Shown in pieces: positions 31,883-40,728 of a DNA stretch of 64,000 nucleotides. The notes under the pieces are model-generated. The model did no database searches. It saw only the letters and a program-made list of their open reading frames with translations, and was not told where the DNA came from. Made by a program: the position numbers and the translations under genes. This DNA is from Halorientalis persicus (lineage in GTDB: Archaea; Halobacteriota; Halobacteria; Halobacteriales; Haloarculaceae), in NCBI RefSeq assembly GCF_900110215.1, contig NZ_FOCX01000021.1:1-64000 (forward strand), in the 5' to 3' direction. How positions within the stretch are numbered: the stretch's first letter is position 1; every line of letters begins with the position of its first letter.

Positions 31883-32269
31883 ATGCAGTTCGATCACGCG
31901 GGTATCGCGACCGCCGACGCCGATGCGCTCGCCGAACAGTACGCGACGCTGTTCGACGCCACGGTCGCTCACGAGGAACAGTTCGACGGGATGGCGGTGG
32001 TCTTTCTCGACCTCGGCAACGGCTTCTTCGAGGTGCTGGAACCGCTCGACGACGAGGGAGCCATCGCCAGCTATCTCGACCGGGACGGCCCGGGCATTCA
32101 CCACCTCGCGGTGGCGACCGACGACATCGAGGCGGCCCTGGACCGTGCTCGTGAGGCCGGCGTCGAGTTGATCGACGAGGAACCGCGGGGTGGGGCCTGG
32201 GGACACGACGTGGCCTTTCTCCATCCCAAATCGACCGGCGGCGTCCTGCTCGAAGTCGTCGAGCACTGA
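31883..32269 (+). CDS. mce: Methylmalonyl-CoA epimerase
   Basis: This 128-residue VOC-fold enzyme interconverts (S)- and (R)-methylmalonyl-CoA to supply the mutase. The start at 31883 gives MQFDHAGIATADADALAEQY; the upstream frame is untranslated. The metal ligands are visible as FDHAG, FEVLEPL, HHLAVAT and LLEVVEH. The NGFFEVLEPL and GIHHLAVATDDIEAAL strings and GGAWGHDVAFLHPKSTGGV are typical of this subfamily rather than glyoxalase. The mutase gene lies 1.6 kb upstream on the same strand. Confidence 0.9.
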   Translation: MQFDHAGIATADADALAEQYATLFDATVAHEEQFDGMAVVFLDLGNGFFEVLEPLDDEGAIASYLDRDGPGIHHLAVATDDIEAALDRAREAGVELIDEEPRGGAWGHDVAFLHPKSTGGVLLEVVEH

Positions 32270-32275
32270 CCGGCG

Positions 32276-34117
32276 TCAGGCCGTCGCCGCTCCGACCTCG
32301 ACGGGCTCGCGGAAACACTCGATCTCGAAGCGCGCGCCGCCCTCCGGACTCTCGGTGATGGACAGTTCCCAGCCGTGGGCCCCGACGATGTCCCGGACGA
32401 TGGCGAGCCCGAGGCCGGTCCCCTCCTCGTGGGTCGTGTAGCCCTGTTCGAGCACTGCCTCGCGCTCGTCTTCGGGGATGCCCGTGCCGGTGTCCTCGAC
32501 GTAGAACCCGGTGTCGTTGGCGAGGGTGCCGACCCGGATCCTGAGGTCGCCGTCGTTGTGATCCAGCGCGTTCCGATAGAGGTTCTCGAAGACGTTGAGC
32601 AGGCGGTCACGGTCGCTCTCCAGCCGGAGATCGAGGTCGTGATCGAGCCTCGCCCGGTCGGTGTCGACGTTCTCCCAGGCCTCGGTCGCGACCGATCCCA
32701 CGTCCACGTCCTCCGTCTCGGTGATGGCCTTCCCCGAGCGGGCCAGCGTGAGTGCGTCGTCGATGATGTCTCCCATGCGTTCGTGGGCCATCTCCAGTTC
32801 CGCGACGTCCTCCCGATGTTCGCCGTCGAGTTTGGCGCCCAGCAGTTCGACGCGGCCGCTGGCGACGTTCAGCGGGTTGCGCAGGTCGTGGGAGACGATG
32901 CTGGCGAACCGATCCAGGCGCTCGTTCTGGTGTTCGAGTTGCTCGGCCTGCTGTTCGAGGTCCTGTTTCTGCTGGCGGAGTTCCTCCTCGCGCTGGCGGA
33001 GCTGTTCTTCGCGCTCTTTCTGCTCGGTCACGTCGTACAGCAGGACGCTCTGCCCGGCGAAGTTCCCGGAACGATCCTCGATGTCCGAGATGTTCACGTC
33101 GTAGCAACGTTCCTCGTCGTCCGACACCGGAACCCAGATCTGCTTTCGGCGCTCGCTCAGGAGTTCTCCCTCCTCGTAGTCGTCCCAGTACTTGCCGAGG
33201 TCGATCACGCCGAAGACGGGCTTGCCGACGACCCGGTCCTCGACGCCGAGCATCTTCCTGGCCGTCGAGTTGATGTCGACGATCCGTCCGTCGGCGTCCA
33301 AGATCATGACGCCGCTGTCGATCTCCTCGATGACGAAGTCCCGGGCCAGCGGCAACACGTCGTCGAACCGCGAACTGAACCGGGCGAGGACGGCGTTGAT
33401 CGGGAGCAACTGGACGAACCGGATACTCGTAAAGAGCACGAGGGCAACAGCTCCCCAGAACAGGAAGGAGAGCGGGACGATCATCATGTGTGGGAACGGG
33501 CTGAAGCCGGCGACGGTGATCACGTTACCCAGCCACATCGACAGCCCGCCGAACGCGAGGACAAGGCTCAATTTCCGGTAGACGTTCCGAGAGTGGATCG
33601 CCTTCCGGAACAGGATCGCGGTCGCGCTCAACAGCAAGACGTAGGTCAGCCCGATGAACGCCCAGGGGACCAGTCCCCAGTCGTACGCCAGTAGCACCGT
33701 CTCCCCCTCACGAACCAGGTGGGCGTCCGCGAGTACTAACCCGTGTGTCTGATTGGTCAGGGTCAACGGGACGTACAACAGCGGTACGAGGAGGAGGGCG
33801 TGGGGCAGGTACCGCGGCAACCTGTCGTAGTGGCCGGTGTAGGCGATGGCGAAGAGGAACCAACAGCTACAGAGCATGACCGTCGAGACGAGAAACCCCG
33901 AAAAAAAGACCAGTTTCAGCTGGTAGCTCGTGCTGGCCACGGCCAGGGCCAGAAACAGCGACCACGACGCGATGGCGACCATGGCCCTGGCGTACCAGAT
34001 AGTCCCGCGCCGGTCGCGCTTTGCGTACCCCAAGTACGCGGCCACCGACGAGATGATCGCGACGAGCAACAATACGGGTACGTAGATACTGTACTGGAAC
34101 ATTGGCGTGGTCGGCAT
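32276..34117 (-). CDS. 7TM-PAS sensor histidine kinase
   Basis: This 613-residue membrane kinase has hydrophobic segments at about residues 10-30, 40-60, 68-90, 100-118, 145-168, 180-200 and 208-230. A PAS domain runs from about 255 to 360 (FVIEEIDSGVMILDADGRIV). A coiled linker with repeated REEQLRQREEELRQQKQD leads to SIVSHDLRNPLNVASGRVEL. The ATPase domain has FENLYRNALDHNDG, VEDTGTGIPEDE and EEGTGLGLAIV. All catalytic motifs are intact. The architecture matches the kinases at 18013-19908 and 26789-28495. A second possible start is the ATG at 34102. The 3' end is convergent with the epimerase gene. Confidence 0.92.
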   Translation of the reverse strand: MPTTPMFQYSIYVPVLLLVAIISSVAAYLGYAKRDRRGTIWYARAMVAIASWSLFLALAVASTSYQLKLVFFSGFLVSTVMLCSCWFLFAIAYTGHYDRLPRYLPHALLLVPLLYVPLTLTNQTHGLVLADAHLVREGETVLLAYDWGLVPWAFIGLTYVLLLSATAILFRKAIHSRNVYRKLSLVLAFGGLSMWLGNVITVAGFSPFPHMMIVPLSFLFWGAVALVLFTSIRFVQLLPINAVLARFSSRFDDVLPLARDFVIEEIDSGVMILDADGRIVDINSTARKMLGVEDRVVGKPVFGVIDLGKYWDDYEEGELLSERRKQIWVPVSDDEERCYDVNISDIEDRSGNFAGQSVLLYDVTEQKEREEQLRQREEELRQQKQDLEQQAEQLEHQNERLDRFASIVSHDLRNPLNVASGRVELLGAKLDGEHREDVAELEMAHERMGDIIDDALTLARSGKAITETEDVDVGSVATEAWENVDTDRARLDHDLDLRLESDRDRLLNVFENLYRNALDHNDGDLRIRVGTLANDTGFYVEDTGTGIPEDEREAVLEQGYTTHEEGTGLGLAIVRDIVGAHGWELSITESPEGGARFEIECFREPVEVGAATA

Positions 34118-34205
34118 ACCGTCCCCTCGGCGACAGTGTGTCTTGGTTGTGCATACCTCCCAATACAGTAAAAGGTGTCTCCTGTATTATCGGCCGTGAT
34201 AACGA

Positions 34206-34784
34206 TCACTCCCAGTCTGCGGCCCGGAACTCGCCTTCCGGGTGCATCCGCGCGGGCGGCTGGGCGAACCAGGCTGCACCGTTGAGTTCGCCGGGTTGGA
34301 TGGCGAGGTGGCCGCCCTCGTAGCGGCCGTCGAAGAAGACCCACAGCGTGTGGAGTCGTTCGTCGTGATCACCTTTCGAAACGCTGACCCGGCGGCGGAG
34401 CAGGAACGGTTCGACGATCCGACAGTCGATCCCGGTCTCCTCCCGCACCTCGCGGACCGCGGCCTCCTCGTAGGACTCGCCACACTCCCGGCCGCCGCCG
34501 GGCAGGCCCCACCGGGTCGAGCCCCGCGAGAGGATCATCAGGACCCGCCGATCCTCCTCGATGTCGGCCGGGAGCGACTCCGAGAGCGGCGCGGTCTCGG
34601 GCGGTTCGCGAATCACCCAGACGTAGCCGCCGCCGGTGTACCCCTCCGTGGCCAGGTCACGCAACTCCGGGAACACGTCGGCGGGCACCTCTTCGTGTTC
34701 CTCACGGACGGGCACGTCGCCGTACTCCGACAGCAACCGGTCCTGCCGGCGGTCGACCGCCGTCCGGTTCACGTCGCGGACCAT
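34206..34784 (-). CDS. NUDIX hydrolase
   Basis: This 192-residue protein has the Nudix box GGGRECGESYEEAAVREVREETGI in full, with all the REUXEEXGU residues. A haloarchaeal N-terminal extension (MVRDVNRTAVDRRQDRLLSE through EVPADVFPEL) precedes it. It hydrolyses a nucleoside diphosphate linked to some moiety; the specificity is unknown. The start is the ATG at 34784 rather than the GTG two codons upstream. Confidence 0.92.
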   Translation of the reverse strand: MVRDVNRTAVDRRQDRLLSEYGDVPVREEHEEVPADVFPELRDLATEGYTGGGYVWVIREPPETAPLSESLPADIEEDRRVLMILSRGSTRWGLPGGGRECGESYEEAAVREVREETGIDCRIVEPFLLRRRVSVSKGDHDERLHTLWVFFDGRYEGGHLAIQPGELNGAAWFAQPPARMHPEGEFRAADWE

Positions 34785-34839
34785 TCTCACCCCATCCTTT
34801 TCGTTCGCACTGAAATGTCCTCCGACCCGGCAGCACGAC

Positions 34840-35793
34840 TCAGGTCGAGAGCGTCTCGAACACCTCGCGCTCGGTCTCCGCGACCGTCGAGAGGTGTCCC
34901 AGGTCGGGGTAGAAATGCGATTCCGCGGTCGGAATGGCGTCCGCGAGATAGTACCCCATCGCCGGCGGGACGACAGTATCGGCCTTCCCGTACCACAGCC
35001 ACGTCGGCACCGAGATGGCTCCGAGATCGAAGCCCCACGACTGGCCGAAGAGTGCGGTCTCGGTCACCAGCGGATCGAGGCCGTGGTGGCGGCGCGACTC
35101 GACCATGCTCGCGTGGACGACCGTCCCGAGTTCGCCCGTCCAGACCGGCCCGTCCGCCGGCGCGGCGTTCTCGGCCATGGATTCGAGGAAGGCGTCCCGG
35201 TCGTTCAGCGCCTGCCGCCCGGCGAGCCACAGCCCGAGTTTCGCCGCCGGCGGCAGGACGCGGGCGCTGTAGTACCAGAGTCGATCCCGGAGGCCGACCG
35301 CCGCCATCGGCCCGAGCCCGCAGACGATCCCCGCTCGCTCGACCCGCTGATCGAGGAGCGCGGCCGTCGCCGCGGCGTAGGGCCCGCCGGCCGAGATTCC
35401 GAGGACGGGAAACCCGTCGAGATCGAGCGCGTCGGCCAGATCGGCCACGTCGGCCGGCCAGTCGGTCAACGTCCGGTCGGGATCCGGATCCGAGACGCCG
35501 ACACCCGGACGCTCGGGGGCGATCACGCGGACGCCCTGCTCGCGAGCCACCTCGTCGAACGCCGCCGCGAACACCCGCGAGTTGGGGAAGCCGTGGAACA
35601 ACAGCAGGGGCTCGCCGTCGGGGTCGCCAACGGCTGCGTAGCCCAGTTCCCGGCCGTCCCGCAACTCGATCGTCCGGGGGTTCTCGGCGATCTCACGGGC
35701 CAGTGCCAGCGCATCGGACCCGTCATCGGCCGGTATTCTCACCCGTTCGTCGTCGCTTCCGAGCCACTCGCCGAGTGCGTCTCGCAGTCCCAT
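34840..35793 (-). CDS. Alpha/beta hydrolase
   Basis: This 317-residue protein has the oxyanion-loop segment LLLFHGFPNSRVF, the nucleophile elbow VLGISAGGPYA (GxSxG, Ser near residue 134), a late Asp in WYGKADTVVPP, and the catalytic His in PDLGHLSTVAE. The N-terminal 45 residues (MGLRDALGEWLGSDDERVRI) are a haloarchaeal extension. It is a soluble esterase or C-C hydrolase-like enzyme with unknown substrate, of full length with an intact triad. Confidence 0.9.
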   Translation of the reverse strand: MGLRDALGEWLGSDDERVRIPADDGSDALALAREIAENPRTIELRDGRELGYAAVGDPDGEPLLLFHGFPNSRVFAAAFDEVAREQGVRVIAPERPGVGVSDPDPDRTLTDWPADVADLADALDLDGFPVLGISAGGPYAAATAALLDQRVERAGIVCGLGPMAAVGLRDRLWYYSARVLPPAAKLGLWLAGRQALNDRDAFLESMAENAAPADGPVWTGELGTVVHASMVESRRHHGLDPLVTETALFGQSWGFDLGAISVPTWLWYGKADTVVPPAMGYYLADAIPTAESHFYPDLGHLSTVAETEREVFETLST

Positions 35794-35852
35794 GCGCGAA
35801 CGGTCCGTCGCCCCCCGAATAACGGTTCGGGACGGCGAAGACGAGGGCGACG

Positions 35853-37457
35853 CTATCGGAACGCCGCCTTCCCCACGTCGAGCAACACGTCGGGTTCGTA
35901 CTCGTGATCGCTCACCGGCGGGATCTCCCCGTCGATGTCGAGCAGCTCGTAGGTGGCCATCATGGCCGACCGGACGGAGTACTCGACGGTGAACACCACG
36001 TCCCGTGGTACCTCGGCGAACTGGCCGAGGAACGCGAGGTTGTTCGACCCGTCCGGGACCACGTCCGGTCGATCACCGGGGGTCCGGGGCATGAACTGGC
36101 CCGTGATGAACGGCATCATGCAGGGGATGCAGTTTGCGTCGTCGACGAACTCCTCGAAGCGGTCGAGACAGCCCAGGTGGTAACAGAGCTCTTCGAGGAT
36201 CTCCTCGCCGGTACAGTCTTCCATCTTCTTCTCGACGTGGTTGCCCTCTGCCTCCGGGAACAGCCCGTAGCCCCAGAACACCTTCACGTCGTCGGGCTGG
36301 TTCGCGAAGTGGGGCTGTGCGGCGACGACGGTGGACAGCAGCCAGTTCGACTCCGTGTACGTCACCAGCCCGTTCCCGGGTTCTTCCTGCGTGACCTCGA
36401 CGATGTGTTCGAGCAGATCCGGCTCGTCGAGGGTGACGGTGAACGACTCCCACTTGGTCTCCTCGACGTGATCGGCGAACACCGACGGATCGCCGAACTC
36501 CGGGTGTTCCTCGGTGATCGACTTCCACAGCTGGAACGAGGCCCCGGTCGTGTTCAGGTCGGGGGCCGCCGTCATCGACCCGAGACTCGACCCGTCGGTC
36601 ATCGAGCCGTTCGTGACGAACACCAGATCCTCGGGCTCGACCGCGATGGTCTCGGACCCACCGTCGGTGTCGCAGTGGATCGCCTCGACGGTCTTGCCCT
36701 CCCGACGTGGGACGATGTCGAGATCGGTCACCTCGACGCCGCCCTCGAACTGGACGCCCCGCGCTTCGAGCCACCGGCGGAGCGGACGGACCATCGAGTC
36801 GTACTGGTTGTACTTGGTCCGGTCGACGCCCTCGAGCGTGTGCAGGCGCGGGAACTCGTGCATGAACCGGTGGAGATACCGGCGCAGCTCCGCGGCGCTG
36901 TGCCACGGCTGGAACGCGAACGTCGTCGCCCACAGATACCAGAAGGTCGTGTCGAAAAACGACTCCGAGAACCACTCCTCGATCCGCGTGTCCCCGAGTT
37001 TCTCCTCGGGCGTGAGGACGAGCTGTAACAGCGAGAGGCGATGTTCCATCTCGAAGCCGTAGGAAGACACGTCGAGAATCTCCTGGTCGCTGTTCATCAG
37101 CCGCGCTTCCGCGTAGGTCTCGTGTTCGGCGTTGAACTCGTCCATCACCGCCTTGATCGACCTGTCCTCGTCCTCCAGCGCGGGAATCGAGTCCAGCAGG
37201 TCCCAGGTACACTCGTAGGTGGGGAAGTTGAGCATCCGCCCGCCGCGGATGACGTATCCCTCCTCGGGCGAGCCCGCTCCGTCGAGCGCCCCGCCCATCA
37301 CGTCGAGTTTTTCGAGGACGTGAACGTTCTCGCCCGGCATACCGCCGTCCCGTACGAGGAACGCCGCGCCCGCCAGCGACGCGATCCCGCCGCCTACGAA
37401 GTACGCTTCTCGGTCAGTCACGTCCGGTTCCGTGCGTCCGTCGTCGATGTGGCTCAT
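35853..37457 (-). CDS. Oleate hydratase-like FAD protein (MCRA family)
   Basis: This 534-residue enzyme adds water to the double bond of unsaturated fatty acids. The start at 37457 (MSHIDDGRTEPDVTDREAYF) is preceded at good spacing by GGGAGGTG, a Shine-Dalgarno site. The dinucleotide fold is AYFVGGGIASLAGAAFLVRDG, then VLEKLDVMGGALDGAGSPEEGY and GGRMLNFPTYECTWDLL. Further family strings are NQYDSMVRPLRRWLEARGV and IPCMMPFITGQFMPR. Haloarchaeal membranes are isoprenoid, so the substrate is probably exogenous fatty acid or another unsaturated lipid. The promoter region lies at 37632-37660, giving a long leader. Confidence 0.93.
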   Translation of the reverse strand: MSHIDDGRTEPDVTDREAYFVGGGIASLAGAAFLVRDGGMPGENVHVLEKLDVMGGALDGAGSPEEGYVIRGGRMLNFPTYECTWDLLDSIPALEDEDRSIKAVMDEFNAEHETYAEARLMNSDQEILDVSSYGFEMEHRLSLLQLVLTPEEKLGDTRIEEWFSESFFDTTFWYLWATTFAFQPWHSAAELRRYLHRFMHEFPRLHTLEGVDRTKYNQYDSMVRPLRRWLEARGVQFEGGVEVTDLDIVPRREGKTVEAIHCDTDGGSETIAVEPEDLVFVTNGSMTDGSSLGSMTAAPDLNTTGASFQLWKSITEEHPEFGDPSVFADHVEETKWESFTVTLDEPDLLEHIVEVTQEEPGNGLVTYTESNWLLSTVVAAQPHFANQPDDVKVFWGYGLFPEAEGNHVEKKMEDCTGEEILEELCYHLGCLDRFEEFVDDANCIPCMMPFITGQFMPRTPGDRPDVVPDGSNNLAFLGQFAEVPRDVVFTVEYSVRSAMMATYELLDIDGEIPPVSDHEYEPDVLLDVGKAAFR

Positions 37458-37631
37458 GCTTGGACACCTCCCGTATGGCTCTGGTTCCGTGTGATCGCCG
37501 CAGTTCGCGACCACGGCCAGCGTGTGTCGGTTGCTGTACCACCCGCGTCGCGATCCGATAGTGGTCCCATCTCCACCTGAACGTTCGATGCCACTGAAAA
37601 AGGACTCGGCGACAATTATCAACTGGTGGTG

Positions 37632-37660
37632 TGTTGCAACAGGTATAAATTATATATTTG
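37632..37660. promoter_or_regulatory. Promoter region of oleate hydratase with palindrome
   Basis: An AT-rich core at 37644-37660 (TATAAATTATATATTTG) adjoins the perfect palindrome TGTTGCAACA (37632-37641), which sits downstream of the TATA element on the minus strand, near the expected start of transcription. The leader to 37457 would be about 165 bases. The rest of 37458-37747 holds no gene I can support. Confidence 0.45.
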
Positions 37661-37747
37661 TAACACTTCACACTGGCGGCGGTATATGAGGCGCGGACCG
37701 ATACGTCGGGCGGGGTCACCGGCAGTTGCGCCGGGTCGCCAGTTCGG

Positions 37748-38131
37748 CTACTCGTAGTACTCCAGATACAGTGCGATGGCCTTCAGGCCGAGGTAGAGCC
37801 CCAGTGGAATCCCGACCAGCGCGTGGCCGATGGGGCTGTCAAGGAACCCGGCGATGGCACCCACGAGGCCGCCGAGGGCACCGACCAGGCCACCGAGAAG
37901 GCCGAGAACGGTCCCGACGATTCCACTGCCGCCGTCTGCCCCCTCGCTATCGGCGGTCTGCAACTGGGAGCCGTTGCCGGTCGTGTTCGCGGTCGTCCCG
38001 TTGGTGCCCTCCTGAGCCTGGACTGTCACCAGGCCGAGAAATCCCGGATTCGCCAGTACCGTCACCGCGCTCACGACCAGCAGGAGTACACCGGCCCGGG
38101 CGGCCGGGCGTGACGGCCGACACACACTCAT
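37748..38131 (-). CDS. Small secreted/membrane protein with hydrophobic C-terminus
   Basis: This 127-residue protein starts MSVCRPSRPAARAGVLLLVV. The N-terminal segment (12-40) is a signal peptide, probably cleaved near VQAQEG. An Asn/Thr/Gly-rich spacer with NGT and NTT sequons follows. The C-terminal half alternates Gly/Leu/Ile (GIVGTVLGLLGGLVGALGGL) and ends in a likely membrane helix (GHALVGIPLGLYLGLKAIAL). The function is unknown. The ATG at 38131 is used because earlier in-frame codons do not resemble a signal peptide. Confidence 0.65.
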   Translation of the reverse strand: MSVCRPSRPAARAGVLLLVVSAVTVLANPGFLGLVTVQAQEGTNGTTANTTGNGSQLQTADSEGADGGSGIVGTVLGLLGGLVGALGGLVGAIAGFLDSPIGHALVGIPLGLYLGLKAIALYLEYYE

Positions 38132-38177
38132 CACCCGGAGTACCGACCCGTGGGGGTTAAATCCCACCCGCGTTCTC

Positions 38178-38819
38178 TCAGCCGAAGTTCTCGACCTTTG
38201 CGGCGTCGGGGTCGCCACCGGCTGCGTCGATGGCGGCCGTCGCGGCGTCCAGGAAGTCCGCGAAGCCGTAGACGAACACCTGTTCGCCCGCCTCGCCAGT
38301 CACCACGTCCGTCGTGGTCGCGACCATGTCGTCGCCGGCGTCGATGACGTGGACCGTCGCGCCCTCGGCTTCGAGATCGGCCAGTGCGTCCTCGTGGATG
38401 GGGTCGTCGTCGCGGTAGACGATGGCGGCCTCGTTACCGTCCGCGAGCGCGCGGCGAGCGATACCGACCGCGGGACCGACACCGGGACCGCCAGCGAGGA
38501 CGACCACGCGCGGCTCGTCCTCGTAGTAGGCGTTGCCGTAGGGGCCCGAGACGACGAGTTCGTCGCCGGCCTCGAGATCGGCGAGGATCGGCCCGAACGC
38601 TCCGTCGGGGTCGATCTCGACGGTGACCTCGAAGGTGTCCTCGACGTCGGACGAGGAGATCGTGTAGAAGCGGCTCTCACGCTCGCCGTCCACGTCGGCC
38701 ACGAGCTTGACGAACTGGCCCGGGCGGGCGGCAAAGTCCGCGGGTGACTCGAACGCGATGGCGATGGCGTCCTGACCGACCGACTCGACGGTGGCGACGG
38801 AGAGGGGTTCGTCTTCCAT
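38178..38819 (-). CDS. Ferredoxin-NAD(P) reductase-like flavoprotein
   Basis: This 213-residue protein has the FAD-binding domain (residues 1-95) with ARPGQFVKLVADV and ESRFYTISSSDVEDTF (the RxYS-type flavin contact). The NAD(P)-binding domain has VVVLAGGPGVGPAVGIARRA and the C-terminal VFVYGFADFLDAAT. No iron-sulfur domain is attached, so an external ferredoxin is the likely partner. The adjacent divergent korAB genes produce reduced ferredoxin, a plausible link by inference. Confidence 0.85.
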   Translation of the reverse strand: MEDEPLSVATVESVGQDAIAIAFESPADFAARPGQFVKLVADVDGERESRFYTISSSDVEDTFEVTVEIDPDGAFGPILADLEAGDELVVSGPYGNAYYEDEPRVVVLAGGPGVGPAVGIARRALADGNEAAIVYRDDDPIHEDALADLEAEGATVHVIDAGDDMVATTTDVVTGEAGEQVFVYGFADFLDAATAAIDAAGGDPDAAKVENFG

Positions 38820-38961
38820 ATTTCCCCTCTGGGTGCCCTTGCCGAAAGGTGCTTTCGATCCGAAGAGAACTGGACGGACAGTCAGTTAACTGACCGATTT
38901 GCGGGGTTGAACACCTATTGCAGAAGGCTTTTGCGTCGTGGCTGGGTAGCCCCTCGCTAGT

Positions 38962-40728
38962 ATGCCCGCGGACCTCAACTGGGCCATCGGCGGTGAAGCT
39001 GGCGACGGGATCGACTCGACGGGCAAGATTTTCGCGCAGGCTCTGTCCCGTGCCGGTCGCCACGTCTTCACCTCCAAGGACTTCGCGTCGCGTATCCGTG
39101 GTGGGTACACGGCGTACAAGATCCGTACCTCGGTCGACCAGGTAGAGAGTGTCGTCGACAGGCTCGACATTCTCATCGCGTTGACCGAGCGAACCATCGA
39201 CGAGAACATGAACGAACTCCACGAGGGGAGCGTCATCATCTACGACGGTGAACGCACCACGATGCAGGACGTCGAGATCCCCGACGAGATGATCGGGCTC
39301 GACGTGCCCCTCAAATCGCTGGCCGAGGACGCCGGCGGCGCGATCATGCGTAATATCGTCGCGCTCGGGGCCGCCTGTGAGGTGACGAACTTCCCCATCG
39401 AGAACCTCGACGAGTCCCTCGAGAAGCGGTTCAAAGACAAGGGACAGGCCATCGTCGAGAACAACAAGAAGGCCGCCCGACTCGGTCAGGAGTACGTCGC
39501 CGAGGAGTGCGACGCCGACACCGACTACGACATGGAGACGACCGACAACGACTACGTTCTCCTGAACGGCAACGAGGCCCTCGGGATGGGAGCTATCGCC
39601 GCCGGCTGTCGGTTCTACTCCGGGTACCCGATCACGCCCGCGACGAGCATCATGGAGTACCTGACTGGCCGTCTCGACTCCTACGGCGGGAAGGTCGTGC
39701 AGGCCGAGGACGAACTCGCGGCCATCAACATGGCACTGGGCGCGGCGCGGGCCGGTGCACGCGCGATGACCGCCACCTCCGGTGCCGGGATCGACCTGAT
39801 GACCGAGACGTTCGGTCTCGTCGCCACCAGTGAGACGCCGCTGGTCATCACCGACGTGCAGCGCTCGGGTCCCTCGACCGGGATGCCGACGAAACAGGAA
39901 CAGGGCGACCTCAACATGGCCCTGTACGGCGGCCACGGCGAGGTGCCCCGCTTCGTCGTCGCGCCGACGAACATCTCGGAGTGTTTCTGGAAGACGATCG
40001 AGGCGTTCAACCTCGCCGAGAAGTACCAGACGCCGGTCTTCCTGGTCTCGGACCTAGCCATGTCGGTGTCCGAGCAGACGTTCCCACCGGAGACCTTCGA
40101 CATGGACGAGGTCGAGATCGACCGCGGGAAGGTCGTCGACGAGGACTCGATCTCCGACTGGCAGAACGAACAGGGGCAGTTCCAGCCCCACTTCCCGAAC
40201 GCCGACGGCGTCAGCCCGCGGGCTTTCCCCGGGACCGAGGGCGGCGCACACATGACGACCGGGCTCGAACACGACGAACTCGGTCGCCGGACCGAAGACA
40301 CGGACATCCGCATCGAGCAGGTCGACAAGCGCCAGCAGAAAGTCGACACCGCCCGCGAGGAGGAAGAATGGGACTACCGCGAGTACGGTGAGCCCGACGC
40401 GGACACCCTCGTCATCTCGTGGGGGTCCAACGAGGGCGCGATGCGTGAGGCCCTGGGCTTCCTCGAGGAGGAGGGCACCGACGTGCGGTTCATCTCGGTG
40501 CCGTACATCCACCCCCGTCCGGACCTGTCCGATGAGATCGACGCCGCCGACGAGGTCATCGTCGTCGAGTGTAACTCGACGGGCCAGTTCGCGGACCTTC
40601 TCGAACACGACACACTCACACGAGTCAAGCGCGTCAACAAGTACAACGGCGTGCGATTCAAGGCCGACGAACTCGCAGAAGAAATCGAAGCGAAACTCGG
40701 CGAACCCACCGAGGTGGAGGCAGAATAA
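38962..40728 (+). CDS. korA: 2-oxoacid:ferredoxin oxidoreductase, alpha subunit (with gamma domain)
   Basis: This 588-residue chain forms with KorB a CoA-dependent 2-oxoacid oxidase using thiamine diphosphate and ferredoxin. The N-terminal gamma domain (1-185) opens LNWAIGGEAGDGIDSTGKIF. The alpha part has GCRFYSGYPITPATSIMEYL (YPITP), ATSGAGIDLMTETFGL and RSGPSTGMPTKQEQGDL. In haloarchaea this gene pair oxidises 2-oxoglutarate or pyruvate, and the exact substrate is not decided by motif. The stop overlaps the korB ATG (TAATG), so the two are translated together. Confidence 0.95.
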   Translation: MPADLNWAIGGEAGDGIDSTGKIFAQALSRAGRHVFTSKDFASRIRGGYTAYKIRTSVDQVESVVDRLDILIALTERTIDENMNELHEGSVIIYDGERTTMQDVEIPDEMIGLDVPLKSLAEDAGGAIMRNIVALGAACEVTNFPIENLDESLEKRFKDKGQAIVENNKKAARLGQEYVAEECDADTDYDMETTDNDYVLLNGNEALGMGAIAAGCRFYSGYPITPATSIMEYLTGRLDSYGGKVVQAEDELAAINMALGAARAGARAMTATSGAGIDLMTETFGLVATSETPLVITDVQRSGPSTGMPTKQEQGDLNMALYGGHGEVPRFVVAPTNISECFWKTIEAFNLAEKYQTPVFLVSDLAMSVSEQTFPPETFDMDEVEIDRGKVVDEDSISDWQNEQGQFQPHFPNADGVSPRAFPGTEGGAHMTTGLEHDELGRRTEDTDIRIEQVDKRQQKVDTAREEEEWDYREYGEPDADTLVISWGSNEGAMREALGFLEEEGTDVRFISVPYIHPRPDLSDEIDAADEVIVVECNSTGQFADLLEHDTLTRVKRVNKYNGVRFKADELAEEIEAKLGEPTEVEAE

